Shown: piece by piece, positions 7,752 to 16,572 of the stretch
How the letters are laid out: each line of letters starts with the position of its first letter
Position numbering within the stretch: the stretch's first letter is position 1
From: Skermanella rosea
GTDB lineage: Bacteria; Pseudomonadota; Alphaproteobacteria; Azospirillales; Azospirillaceae
DNA: 64,000 nt
Assembly: GCF_016806835.2 (NCBI RefSeq)
Contig: NZ_CP086115.1
Coordinates: 36,865-100,864 of the forward strand
Direction of reading: 5' to 3'
Translations under genes and position numbers: made by a program
The notes under the pieces: generated by a model
Seen by the model: only the letters and a program-made list of their open reading frames with translations
Databases searched by the model: none
Told to the model about the DNA's origin: nothing

Positions 7752-9499
7752 GTCGCGCTGCGTTGCTGCTGGTGCCGCCCATCCTGCTCGCCTTCTGGAG
7801 CGTGGTGGCCTCCTTCGTCACGCTCTGGGGCCTTGGCACACTGGAAGCGGTGGGCTGGCCCAGCTGGCACTGGTGGGGCTATCTCAGCGCCACCATGCCG
7901 GATGCTCATACACAGAGATTGGTGAACCAGTGGCTGCTGATCGGGGCAGGGGTCGGCAGCGCGGCCGCCGGCATGCTGGGCTACCGCATCGTCAGCGACG
8001 GCCGGTCGCTGCTCGGCTTCGCGGATCGCCCCCTGCATGGCCGCTCGAAGTTCGCCACGCGGCGGGAAGGGCAGGGGGCCGGGCTCGTCTATTCCCGCGC
8101 GCCGCGGCCCGATGCTCTCCTGCTGGGCCGGACCAAGGGGCTGTTCGGCTGGTTTGCCCGCTATGTCTGCCTGCCCGGCGTCGAGCACGTCATGCTGTTC
8201 GCCAAGACAGGCGCGGGCAAGGGCGTCGCCTATGTCATCACCAACTGCTTCAACTATGCCGACAGCCTGGTCGTGCTCGACATCAAGGGGGAGAACCACC
8301 GGACCACGGCGGCCCACCGGCGCAAGCGGCTGAAGCAGGAGGTCTACCTGTTCGCGCCGCTCGCCGAGGATGGGCGGACCCACTGCTGGAACCCACTGGG
8401 CGACATCAGCACGGCCCAGCCCGATTACATTTCCAAGCTCCAGCGCCGGGCCTTCAACATCTTCCCCGAGGTCGAGGGCAAGGACCGCTTCTGGCAGGAC
8501 GGCGCGCGCTCGGCCTTTCTCGGCATCTCGGTGCTGGTCGCGGAATCGCCCGAACTGGCGCTCAACCCGGCGACGGTGTTCCGCTTCTTCACCCGGGGCG
8601 ACGGTGCGGCCGAGCTGGCGCGGCGCATCGAGGCGCGGCGGGCGGCGGGCAGCCCGCACAGCCAGACCTGCGTGGATCTGATCAGCGATTACCTGAACGG
8701 CACCGACGAGGTGGTCAAAGGCATCCGCAAGCACGTCACCGCGACGATGGGGCTATGGTTCAACCCGAAGATCGCCGCCGCCACGGCGAAAAGCGACTTC
8801 TCCCTGCGCGAGCTGCGGCGCCGGAAGATGACGGTCTATGTCGGGGTGATGCCGTCCGACCTGGAGCAGCTCGGCGTGCTGCTGCGCCTGTTCTTCCTGC
8901 AGCTGTTCGAGGCCAATACCGACGTCATGCCGGATCAAGACCGCACGATCCGGCACCGCTGCCACGTCCTGCTGGACGAATTCACCAGCGTTCCCGTCAT
9001 GCGCGCCATCGCCAAGGCGACCGGCTTCGCGCGCGGCTTCTGGATGCATTTCAGCTTCGTCGTGCAGAGCAAGAACCAGGTGCGCGAGGAGTACAAGGGG
9101 CAGGGCGAGGCCTCGCTGCTGGAGAATGTCGGCGCGGAGATCGTGTTCGGCACCGACGATCCGACGCTGTGCCGGGAGGCCTCGGAGCGGGCAGGGTACG
9201 ACACGGTGGACAACGTCAGCCGCACCACGCCGCGCTTCTTCTCATTCTTCCGGGCCAAGGAGCAGAACGAGAGCACCAGCCAGACCCGCCGGGCGCTGCT
9301 GCTGCCGCAGGAGGTCGCCCGCCTACCGGTAGACGAGGAGATCGTGTTCCGCGCCACGGTGCCGCCGTTCCTGCTGAAGCGGCTGCGCTGGTACGAGGAC
9401 CGCCACTTCAAGCGGCTGATCGGTCGGCCTCCGGAGCTGCCGCGCGTGACCTACCAGCTGGCGCGCGATGACGGTTTAATTCGGTTGCCGGGATCGTAA
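7748..9499 (+). CDS. virD4: VirD4/TraG type IV coupling protein
   Basis: A 583-residue coupling ATPase that brings the relaxase-DNA complex to the channel. Two N-terminal membrane helices (LLLVPPILLAFWSVVASFV; LLIGAGVGSAAAGMLGYRIV) precede HGRSKFAT, Walker A KTGAGKGVAYV, DIKGENHRTT, and Walker B HVLLDEFTSV. Length and order match the VirD4/TraG family. The start is set by the ATGA overlap with virB11. It ends the conserved T4SS operon; the next gene is AT-rich and unrelated. It is one of two coupling-type ATPases in the window (see 44441-45973). Confidence 0.94.
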   Translation: MSRAALLLVPPILLAFWSVVASFVTLWGLGTLEAVGWPSWHWWGYLSATMPDAHTQRLVNQWLLIGAGVGSAAAGMLGYRIVSDGRSLLGFADRPLHGRSKFATRREGQGAGLVYSRAPRPDALLLGRTKGLFGWFARYVCLPGVEHVMLFAKTGAGKGVAYVITNCFNYADSLVVLDIKGENHRTTAAHRRKRLKQEVYLFAPLAEDGRTHCWNPLGDISTAQPDYISKLQRRAFNIFPEVEGKDRFWQDGARSAFLGISVLVAESPELALNPATVFRFFTRGDGAAELARRIEARRAAGSPHSQTCVDLISDYLNGTDEVVKGIRKHVTATMGLWFNPKIAAATAKSDFSLRELRRRKMTVYVGVMPSDLEQLGVLLRLFFLQLFEANTDVMPDQDRTIRHRCHVLLDEFTSVPVMRAIAKATGFARGFWMHFSFVVQSKNQVREEYKGQGEASLLENVGAEIVFGTDDPTLCREASERAGYDTVDNVSRTTPRFFSFFRAKEQNESTSQTRRALLLPQEVARLPVDEEIVFRATVPPFLLKRLRWYEDRHFKRLIGRPPELPRVTYQLARDDGLIRLPGS

Positions 9500-9561
9500 G
9501 AACTGACGACCGATGTTTGAACGGCTAACATGACATCTTGGGATAAGAGGAAAGAGGCGTC

Positions 9562-10254
9562 ATGTTACCGGTTAAGAAATTTGGTGAAATAGAAATTGAC
9601 CCGGAAGTTCTTGAACTAGCGATACGTACATTAGGCAGCATAGCCATGAAAGAACGAGAAGTGGCCACCACGCAGCTCAAATCCGTACTATGGTTCGATG
9701 AATGGCTAGGTAAACGGCCCGACTTCACTCCTTCTAAGGTAGACGTACGGGACTCTCTTAGCCGTGTTTACAATTTGATAGAAAAACTACATGACGCCAT
9801 CGGAGATCTACCTATGGAAGCTCTCGCGCTTTGCGCCATGAGCGATGATGAAAGAAGATTAGTCGGCAGGGAGTATAATCAGGCATATGCGGTCATCAGC
9901 CAGAGTCTCACTGAAGACGGTGGCGAGTTAGATCGAAAAGATCAATTGATAAGACAGTTGCTTGATTATCAGCAAAGAATAGCAAAAGCGCGATCTGCCA
10001 AAGTATTGTTCAGCAGAGGCGCACCGAAAGATGAGCGTCGCTGGGGTATTATTGGAGATTGCATGAATGTGTTTATCGCGTTTCGCTTCAGAAACGATGA
10101 TCACCGCCGCATCTGGACCAAACAGGAGATCGACGATTTTTACGAACTTTCTCGTCTTATGTGTGAACACGCTACCGGCACTCCGTCCGACCTGAAGCGG
10201 ATCATCAGTCAGTTATTGAAGAACCTTCGACGCGATGCGCGAAACTGCACATAA
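9562..10254 (+). CDS. Hypothetical AT-rich cargo gene
   Basis: A 230-residue, largely helical, soluble protein of no family I recognise (KKFGEIEIDPEVLELAIRTL; RLVGREYNQAYAVISQSLTE; GIIGDCMNVFIAFRFRNDDH). It has a good GAGGAAAGAGG site. Its base composition is clearly more AT-rich than virD4 before it and traI after it, pointing to separate acquisition. Its place next to the transfer genes fits a moron or defence/exclusion cargo gene, but nothing in the sequence proves that. Confidence 0.7.
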   Translation: MLPVKKFGEIEIDPEVLELAIRTLGSIAMKEREVATTQLKSVLWFDEWLGKRPDFTPSKVDVRDSLSRVYNLIEKLHDAIGDLPMEALALCAMSDDERRLVGREYNQAYAVISQSLTEDGGELDRKDQLIRQLLDYQQRIAKARSAKVLFSRGAPKDERRWGIIGDCMNVFIAFRFRNDDHRRIWTKQEIDDFYELSRLMCEHATGTPSDLKRIISQLLKNLRRDARNCT

Positions 10255-10341
10255 ACCGCCAAAAAATACTGGATTTGTGTGACTGCCCTCGATCAGAGCC
10301 GGTCGGCAGAATGCCTCATCATCCATTCAATGAGGTATTTC

Positions 10342-10515
10342 ATGACCAACCTTCGGCGAGCAAAAACAGGCGAACACGGCAACATCCGGAAGCCGCACTC
10401 CCTCGATTTTCATCTCAACCCAAACGGGGAGATCAAGGCATCCGCAACCGGCGTGATCGGTATCTGCGGTCTAGTGCTGCTGGTACTCGCGGTCACGGCA
10501 TTGCTGGCGGCCTAA
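10342..10515 (+). CDS. Small single-pass membrane protein
   Basis: The 57-residue product is mostly hydrophilic (TNLRRAKTGEHGNIRKPHSL) and ends in one strong membrane helix (GVIGICGLVLLVLAVTALLA). ATG 10342 is preferred; an in-frame ATG at 10330 and a GTG at 10279 are alternatives. It converges with traI, with only 8 bases between the two stop codons. A role in mating or exclusion is possible from position only. Confidence 0.55.
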   Translation: MTNLRRAKTGEHGNIRKPHSLDFHLNPNGEIKASATGVIGICGLVLLVLAVTALLAA

Positions 10516-10523
10516 CGTAGCAG

Positions 10524-13500
10524 CTACCTGTCGATGGTTGGGCCACGCAAGGGCTGCGGCACCGACCTCGGCAGGGTCCGCTGCGGCACGTCCTGCTTTT
10601 GCCGGTCGAAGACACGCTTGGCATCGGCCGGACTGACCGCCCGATCGGCGATGAATGCCTGCACCTGCTGCCGACCGGCACCGGACGTAATCAGATCCCC
10701 CGCGTCCCAGCCCTTCCAGACCCCCTCGGGCGGCACGATCACCCGCACGCTGGAGGCACCCGCCGCCTGGATCAGGTCGGCCGAGCCGCGCTTCAGGCGG
10801 CCTTGCTGATCGACCTCGCCCACCGCCGCCGCCTTGCCGCTCGCGTCCGCGTCCGGCCAGATCGTGACGTCGCGGCCCTTCAATGCCGAGAAGTCCACAT
10901 GGCCCCGGCCATGGTCGCCACCGGCCCAGCTCACCACCACCGCGTGGTGGCCCAGCACGGCCTGCAGCGCATCGGCCTTCTTCTCGCCCATCACCACGAT
11001 CACCGGTGCGTCCGGGGCCTTGGCCAGCGCCTCGCCGTGATAGAGCGGGCGCGGATCGTTCATCGGCACCAGCGCCCAGCGCCCAGCCTTGGCCGGGTCG
11101 ATGCCGACCGCCACCCCGGCGGGCACCGCCCAGGTGACCTGCGGCGTGAACTTCTTGCCGTCCTTCAGCTCGACGCGCAGCACGTAGCCCATCGGCTGGC
11201 CGTCGGGATCCTTGTAGGCCGCCACGTGCGCCGGGCGGTACGACTTGCGCTCGCGGTCCGTCCCGGCCTGCTTGGGGTTGAAGACGCGGGCAGTCCAGCC
11301 GTTCTCCTGCACCAGCGGCGGCACGCCGGGCGGGACGGGCTGCACCGGCACCCAGTCCGGCGTTGCCGCCGATCGCTTGCTGACCATCGGTGGGGGCAGG
11401 GTGATGCCGGTCCGGCCCTCGAGGTAGCCGATGGCGTCGGGGAAGCTCATGCCGCGGCCGTCCTTCAGCCAGTCCACCGCATCGCCGTGGCACCCGCAAC
11501 CGAAGCAATTTCCGGTAAGGATATTGTCTTCGATGGCAAACGCCCCGTATCCATCAACCGTGGCGCAAAAGACCTCCTCAATGCGGTCAGTCGGTTCTAC
11601 AGACCGCACGACCCAGCGATGACGGCCAAATGCCTTCTTCGAGTTCGCCAGCCGTTCAGCAGCCTCGGAACGCAGCACGAGTGAAGGCCACACATGAGCC
11701 GTCACTAGATGGATGCGAGAAATCTCCGATGCAGCCCCGTATCCAACCCGCACCTGTGACGTAACGCCATGCGTGCCAATACCCAGCCTCATGCATATCG
11801 CCCTGACATGCTCAAGCGTGTCCGGGTGCTTGCAATGAAGCATTATCGTTCCGTCTTCAGCGACATGCCCATCGGTTGCCAAATACCCTGCTAGGAACCC
11901 GGCGAGGTAGCGAAGAGGAGCATCTAACGGCGGCAAATCTTTGAAGTGTGTCGGGAGCCCCACGACAAGCGAGAACGGCGCGCCTCCCTCCGTGATGTAG
12001 ACGTAGGTTCGATTGCAAGGGAAATACCCTCTTAAATCACGCACCTTATCTCCGTGCAGGCCGACGCGCGCATGTTTCTGGTTTAAGAAGCCATCCCCGA
12101 AGACGATGCCATGCCTGATCCCTATGAAGTCAGGCTCAATGATATTCTGTTGCGGAAAGACGGCTTCTAGCCGATGGCCGGTGCGCAGCTCGCTTGTCAG
12201 CGTATCGAGCGTTTTCCCACGCACGAACCAACGGTGGCCGTCCGTGGCGTAAAGCGTTTTCCTGACCCCGTTACGGGAGAGATTGATCTTCCAGAGGCGT
12301 TGATGTCCGAAGCTACGGATTGGTGCATCCACCCATATGCCGCCGCGGGTCAGCAGCCGGTGAACGCCTCCCGCGAGCTTCTGGATTGGTATGGTGCCGT
12401 CGGGCGTAATGACGCCGGTTTCACCAGCTAGGCAATGATAGTGGCCCTTCTTCTCGTCGACATGGAAGCTCGGCGTCTTCTCCTCATGGAAGGGGCAGAG
12501 CCCCTTGCCGTGCCGGTCCAGCTGCACCGTCTGGCCGATCAGGTGGGTGAGCGAGACCGAGTGTTTCAGCGCATCGATATGATCTTTCGCAACGCGTTCT
12601 CTGGCAACGAATCCCACAACTTTTTGTAGCGCGGGTTTTTGCTTCGCGAAAGAGCGGGATACGGACCTGCCGACTTCCTCGCCAAGGCCTTGCAGTGCCT
12701 CGATGACCGGCGTCAGGCTGGTGCTGCGCTCCAGCTCGCGGGCCAGCGGCCGCACCTGCTCCCTTTCCCGGGACCGCTGGAACGCCTCGCGCAGCACCGT
12801 CGGCCGCAGCCCCTCGGCCGCGCGCTGCTCTGCGGGGCGCAGGCCGCGCTGCATGCGGCGGGCGGTGGCGCGCTGGACCTGATGCGCGCGCTGCATGAAC
12901 GCGAGGGCGGAGGCCTTCTCCGGCTGGCGCTCGAGGTTCCGGGCCACGTTCTTCCAGACGTCGCTCTCGCGCACGATGCGGCTGTCGCCGAGCGGGCGGC
13001 GGTCGACGATCTCCTGACGCTCCGCCCCGTCAGAGATGACCAGCCAGGCCGTCTCCCGGTGGCGGCTCTCCGCGACATACGCCTTGAAGCCCTGCACCGT
13101 CCTGGAGCCGCCGGGCAGGGCGTTGATGTGCTCGGTCGAGGTGATGCCCTGCTGGGCGTCGATCGTGCCCGCGTCGCCGTAGGTCAGCCGGATCCTGCCG
13201 CTCCTGCCGTCGCGCAGCGACTCCCACTTCACCATGCCCTCGCGGCCCGCCGCGGTGCGCAGGGTGATGCCCTCCTTGCCGATGCCGGTCACGGTCAGCA
13301 CCGAGCCGTTGTTACCGATGTTGCCCCAGCCGCCGGTGTCGAAGCGGGCGTTGACGCGGCCGAACAGGCGCACCCGGTCGCCCACCGCCAGTGCCAAGTC
13401 GTAGCGCGCGCCGATCTGGTCGGTCGCCTGCACCGTGACCTTGTCCGGCCCGATCTCGCCCATCGCCCGCCGGCGCTCGCGGATCGCGGCGCTGATCTGG

Positions 13501-15986
13501 CGCGCGTCGGCGTTGCTCGGCGCCGACACCGTGATCGTGAAGTCCGGCGTGTCCCGGTTGGCCTCGCGCCGCTCCTGCCAGAGGGCGGCGATGCGCTCCA
13601 CCGCCTCGCGGTAGCCGCCCGCGACGAGCTGGACGGTCTTGTCCTCGCGCTTCATCGCCAGCGCCGCCTCGGCCTTGCCGTCGCGGAACAGCCGGGCGAT
13701 CTGGCGCTCGCGCTCGCCCTTCTGCCGCACCGTGCTCAGCACCTCGGGCACGGCCTGCTTGCCCAGCGCCCTGCGCATCAGGGCGATGGTCGGCCCGGCA
13801 TCGATGGCCTGGCACTGCTTGGGATCGCCCAGCGCCACCAGCTGGAAGCCGTGGCTCCCCTGCAGCCGCATCAGGTCGAGCATCTGGCGGGTGCCGAGCA
13901 GGCCCAGCTCGTCCACGACGACGACGCTTCTGCCGTCCAGCGGCAGCTTGCCCGACTTGGCCCTATCGAGGAAGACGGAGACGGCGGCGCGGTTGGCCGC
14001 ACCGATCCCGGCCTCGGCCAGCGCATCGCTCTGCCGCCACGCCAGCGCCGCGCCGAAGACGGTGCGGCCGTCCGCCTCCCAAGCGTCCACCAGCGGCTTC
14101 AGCAGGGTGGTCTTTCCCATCCCGGCGGCGCCGATCGCCACCGCGACGCGCCCGCCGGCGCCGAGCGCCTCCATCATCCGGCGCTGCGCCCGGCCGTGCT
14201 CGCCGTCGAAGCGCAGGCCGCTGCGCTCCGCCGCGCTGGCCAGCTGCTCGGGCGTGAGGGCGGCGCTCCTGTCCTTCGCCGCCTCCCTCACGCGGCGGAC
14301 CAGCTCCTTCTCCTGGGTGACGTGCAGCGTGGTGGTCAGGCGCGTCACCTCCTGCCCCTTCACGTCGCGCTCGCGCCCCCAGACCAGCTGCGTCGCCTGG
14401 CCGTCCTGCCGCACGCCGCGCTCGCGCATCCGCTCGGTGACGCGGTCGATGTCCTGCGGCCCCTCGACGCCGGACGCGATCAGTCCCCGGCACGCCGCCA
14501 CCCGGGCGTCGGACCCGGCGATGACGGAGCGGCGCTGGAGATCCTTCTCGAGCAGCGGCAGCGAGGCCTCGTAGGCGACGTCGTGGCGCTGTTCCGGCGC
14601 GAGGTCGGGCTTGGGCGCATCGGGCCGCACGACGCTGGCGTGCGTCCAGCCGAGGTCGCGGGCCTCCTCCGCCCATGCCGCGAAGTCGCCGAGATCGTCC
14701 GCCTTGGACTTCCGGCTTCCCTTCGCGCCGCCCTTCAGGAAGCGCACCTTGCCCTCGGAGGAAAGCCCGTCCCAGTCGACGCCCTGACCGGCGGCGTACT
14801 CCCGCGCCGCCTCGTGCGCGTCACGGGTGCGCTTGGAGAAGGCGTCCCGCACGCGGTCGGGGATCGCCGCCACACGCGCGGCACCCGTCTCCGGATCGAG
14901 CGCCACCTCGATGCCGTGCCGGCGCAGGTTGGTGGCCACATGCGCCTGGTAGTAGGCGCCGAACTCCTTGACCCGCCCCTCCAGGCGCTGCAGGTCGAGC
15001 CCGCCGACGCGGCCGGTGTCGGTCACGACGAGGTTCGGCGTGGCGACATGGGTGTGCAGGTTCGGGTCGCCGGCCACCTTGAGCGTCACCAGCTCGGTGT
15101 AGGGCGTGTCCGGCGCCATGCTGTCGGAGAGGGTGAGCGCGCCCCTGTCGTCGCGCGCGATGGCGACGGTGGGGCGCGAGGAGTAGTGGTCGAACGTGAC
15201 CCAGCCGATGTGCCCCGGCTCGGCGCCGTGCTTGCCGCCGTCCCCCTTGCGGGCCCGGCCGATCTCCGTCTCGATGTAGCGCATGGCGCTGTCCACCGCG
15301 TCCCGGTGGGCCTGCGCGATCATGTTGCGCTCGGCCTCAGTCGGCGCGAAGGCCCAGGCGAGCGAGACGGACTTGTCGGCGGAGAAGCACAGGTCGATGT
15401 AGCCGATGCGCGGCTTCGACGTCGTGACGCGCTGGCGCCAGTCGTCGGGATCCAGCGCCGAGCCGTCGGCCCGCCTGCCGTCCAGGATGTTGGCGTATTC
15501 CGCCGCCTTGATGGAGCGGATGTCCTCGACGCCGAACGCGCCGAACATGCGCCTCACCGCCGATTCCCGGTCGTCGGTCGGCAGGGCCTGCCCGTCGAGC
15601 CGGTGGCCCTTCAGCACGAGGGCGATCTCCGGCTTGGTCGGCAGGCGGTCGGGATCGACGCCGAACAGCCCCTCCAGGCTGTCGGTCGCGCGCACCCTGC
15701 TCTTGCCCGGGACGTCGCCGCCGTTGGCTTGCTGGCCGTTCAGCAGGTTCGTCACCTCGTCCATGGTGGGGGCGCGGTTGGGATCGATGCCGAGCCGGTC
15801 TGCGACCTCGGGGTGCATGTCGCGGCGAGGCTGGGGGGCGGTGTGCTCGCCGTCGCCGGCCATGCCGCGCTGGTAGTATTCGGCCAGGTCGGCCTTGTCG
15901 CGGGGGAGCGTCTGCTCCATCAGGTGCTCGGCCATCGCCCGCGCGATCGCCGGTTTGCCCGCCGCCCCGGTGCGGTAGGTGAGCAC
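10524..15986 (-). CDS. traI: TraI: MobF relaxase-helicase-primase, intein-split
   Basis: 1820 codons before splicing. The MobF relaxase domain has tandem catalytic Tyr37-Tyr38 and the metal-binding GDPNLHTHV (His311, His313). Between the Tyr pair and the core lie three copies of a G(I/V)..R.P...E...(L/I)L.G...DG unit (about 65-92, 108-135, 151-178). The RecD2-like helicase has Walker A GAAGMGKTT (Lys625) and VVVDELGLL. After it comes a DnaG-type CHC2 zinc finger (C1164-x2-H1167 ... C1494-x2-C1497) interrupted by an intein (1185-1493), then a TOPRIM domain (GEKKADAL about 1667; WPDADASG about 1711). It would nick oriT, unwind and pilot the T-strand, and prime second-strand synthesis. It follows a small partner gene by 4 bases. 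Confidence 0.93.
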   Translation of the reverse strand: MLTYRTGAAGKPAIARAMAEHLMEQTLPRDKADLAEYYQRGMAGDGEHTAPQPRRDMHPEVADRLGIDPNRAPTMDEVTNLLNGQQANGGDVPGKSRVRATDSLEGLFGVDPDRLPTKPEIALVLKGHRLDGQALPTDDRESAVRRMFGAFGVEDIRSIKAAEYANILDGRRADGSALDPDDWRQRVTTSKPRIGYIDLCFSADKSVSLAWAFAPTEAERNMIAQAHRDAVDSAMRYIETEIGRARKGDGGKHGAEPGHIGWVTFDHYSSRPTVAIARDDRGALTLSDSMAPDTPYTELVTLKVAGDPNLHTHVATPNLVVTDTGRVGGLDLQRLEGRVKEFGAYYQAHVATNLRRHGIEVALDPETGAARVAAIPDRVRDAFSKRTRDAHEAAREYAAGQGVDWDGLSSEGKVRFLKGGAKGSRKSKADDLGDFAAWAEEARDLGWTHASVVRPDAPKPDLAPEQRHDVAYEASLPLLEKDLQRRSVIAGSDARVAACRGLIASGVEGPQDIDRVTERMRERGVRQDGQATQLVWGRERDVKGQEVTRLTTTLHVTQEKELVRRVREAAKDRSAALTPEQLASAAERSGLRFDGEHGRAQRRMMEALGAGGRVAVAIGAAGMGKTTLLKPLVDAWEADGRTVFGAALAWRQSDALAEAGIGAANRAAVSVFLDRAKSGKLPLDGRSVVVVDELGLLGTRQMLDLMRLQGSHGFQLVALGDPKQCQAIDAGPTIALMRRALGKQAVPEVLSTVRQKGERERQIARLFRDGKAEAALAMKREDKTVQLVAGGYREAVERIAALWQERREANRDTPDFTITVSAPSNADARQISAAIRERRRAMGEIGPDKVTVQATDQIGARYDLALAVGDRVRLFGRVNARFDTGGWGNIGNNGSVLTVTGIGKEGITLRTAAGREGMVKWESLRDGRSGRIRLTYGDAGTIDAQQGITSTEHINALPGGSRTVQGFKAYVAESRHRETAWLVISDGAERQEIVDRRPLGDSRIVRESDVWKNVARNLERQPEKASALAFMQRAHQVQRATARRMQRGLRPAEQRAAEGLRPTVLREAFQRSREREQVRPLARELERSTSLTPVIEALQGLGEEVGRSVSRSFAKQKPALQKVVGFVARERVAKDHIDALKHSVSLTHLIGQTVQLDRHGKGLCPFHEEKTPSFHVDEKKGHYHCLAGETGVITPDGTIPIQKLAGGVHRLLTRGGIWVDAPIRSFGHQRLWKINLSRNGVRKTLYATDGHRWFVRGKTLDTLTSELRTGHRLEAVFPQQNIIEPDFIGIRHGIVFGDGFLNQKHARVGLHGDKVRDLRGYFPCNRTYVYITEGGAPFSLVVGLPTHFKDLPPLDAPLRYLAGFLAGYLATDGHVAEDGTIMLHCKHPDTLEHVRAICMRLGIGTHGVTSQVRVGYGAASEISRIHLVTAHVWPSLVLRSEAAERLANSKKAFGRHRWVVRSVEPTDRIEEVFCATVDGYGAFAIEDNILTGNCFGCGCHGDAVDWLKDGRGMSFPDAIGYLEGRTGITLPPPMVSKRSAATPDWVPVQPVPPGVPPLVQENGWTARVFNPKQAGTDRERKSYRPAHVAAYKDPDGQPMGYVLRVELKDGKKFTPQVTWAVPAGVAVGIDPAKAGRWALVPMNDPRPLYHGEALAKAPDAPVIVVMGEKKADALQAVLGHHAVVVSWAGGDHGRGHVDFSALKGRDVTIWPDADASGKAAAVGEVDQQGRLKRGSADLIQAAGASSVRVIVPPEGVWKGWDAGDLITSGAGRQQVQAFIADRAVSPADAKRVFDRQKQDVPQRTLPRSVPQPLRGPTIDR
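11508..12434 (-). other. Intein with LAGLIDADG-type endonuclease region inside TraI
   Basis: An in-frame insertion of 309 residues (TraI residues 1185-1493). The splice block at the N-terminus is CLAGETGVITPDGT, the block B equivalent is ATDGHRWFV, and the C-terminus reads AFAIEDNILTGN followed by Cys, the +1 nucleophile. Removing it rebuilds HYH-CFGCGCHGDAVDWL, a perfect zinc-finger half. Homing motifs IRHGIVFGDGFLN and YLAGFLAGYLATDGHV lie in the middle. The penultimate residue is Gly instead of the usual His, which may slow Asn cyclisation. Insertion at a zinc-ligand codon is typical of inteins, which favour the most conserved site of a host protein. Confidence 0.92.
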
Positions 15987-15990
15987 GGGC

Positions 15991-16320
15991 CTAGCCCTCG
16001 ACCACCCCGTCCTCGTCGGCCCCGTTCACCGCGCGCTGGATGCCGCGGAGCACGGCAGTCTCGACGGTCGGGCCGATATTGGTCAACATACCGCCGATCC
16101 GCACCAGCGCTTCCGTTTGGTCGGACAGGGTGACCGCAATGCGCTTCAGGGTCTTGCTCAGGGAATCGTCGCCGTCGGCTTCCTCGCTCGCCGCTTCCAG
16201 CAGCCGGGCCAGCATCTCCGACTGGGTTTCCTGCGTCTCCACCATCATGGAGAGCCCCTGCGTCAGGGCGTCGATGCTGGTCTTGATCCCGTCGAGCGCC
16301 TCACGCAGTTCGGCGTCCAT
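15991..16320 (-). CDS. Small relaxase-operon partner protein
   Basis: A 109-residue acidic, helical protein (ELREALDGIKTSIDALTQGL; MMVETQETQSEMLARLLEAA; TLKRIAVTLSDQTEALVRIG) probably forming a coiled coil. ATG 16320 has a GGAGG site seven bases upstream; the frame extends further but without a better start. The gene ends 4 bases before traI and is the first gene after the repeat-rich region at 16357-16555. Position suggests a relaxosome accessory or operon regulator; no known DNA-binding motif is visible. Confidence 0.7.
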   Translation of the reverse strand: MDAELREALDGIKTSIDALTQGLSMMVETQETQSEMLARLLEAASEEADGDDSLSKTLKRIAVTLSDQTEALVRIGGMLTNIGPTVETAVLRGIQRAVNGADEDGVVEG

Positions 16321-16356
16321 GGCATTCGCCCTCCGCAGCCGGGGTGTCCGGGGAAA

Positions 16357-16555
16357 GCGTAACACGCGCCGGAGCGCATGGTCTACCATGCCTTGGTCTG
16401 TTGACCTCCCACCGTTACGCTTCAGCATCGCCCCAGACACGGGTGGGATTACGCCTGCGTTACGGCACGGGTACGGAAACCCATACGGCATTGTCACGCG
16501 GGCGATACGACCTAGTCGCGGTCAGCTGTGACGGGAGTGGTACGGAAGCGCTACG
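16357..16555. promoter_or_regulatory. Candidate oriT/relaxosome region with phased repeats
   Basis: This gap before the relaxase operon holds TACG (or one-base variants) at 16450, 16461, 16472, 16484, 16495, 16506, 16517, 16530, 16541 and 16552, almost all 11 bases apart, so one face of the helix. Nearby is a 9-base inverted repeat AAGCGTAAC (16355-16363) / GTTACGCTT (16414-16422). Arrays like this are bound by accessory proteins at transfer origins or act as operators. I cannot identify a nic site. Confidence 0.5.
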
Positions 16556-16572
16556 TGACTGCTGCGGATGGC

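Noticed and set aside
12639..16133. 1164-codon open frame on the + strand
   Set aside because: It is antisense to traI, low in sequence complexity (Arg, Ala, Gly, Leu, His) and without any domain; a shadow of high-GC coding DNA.
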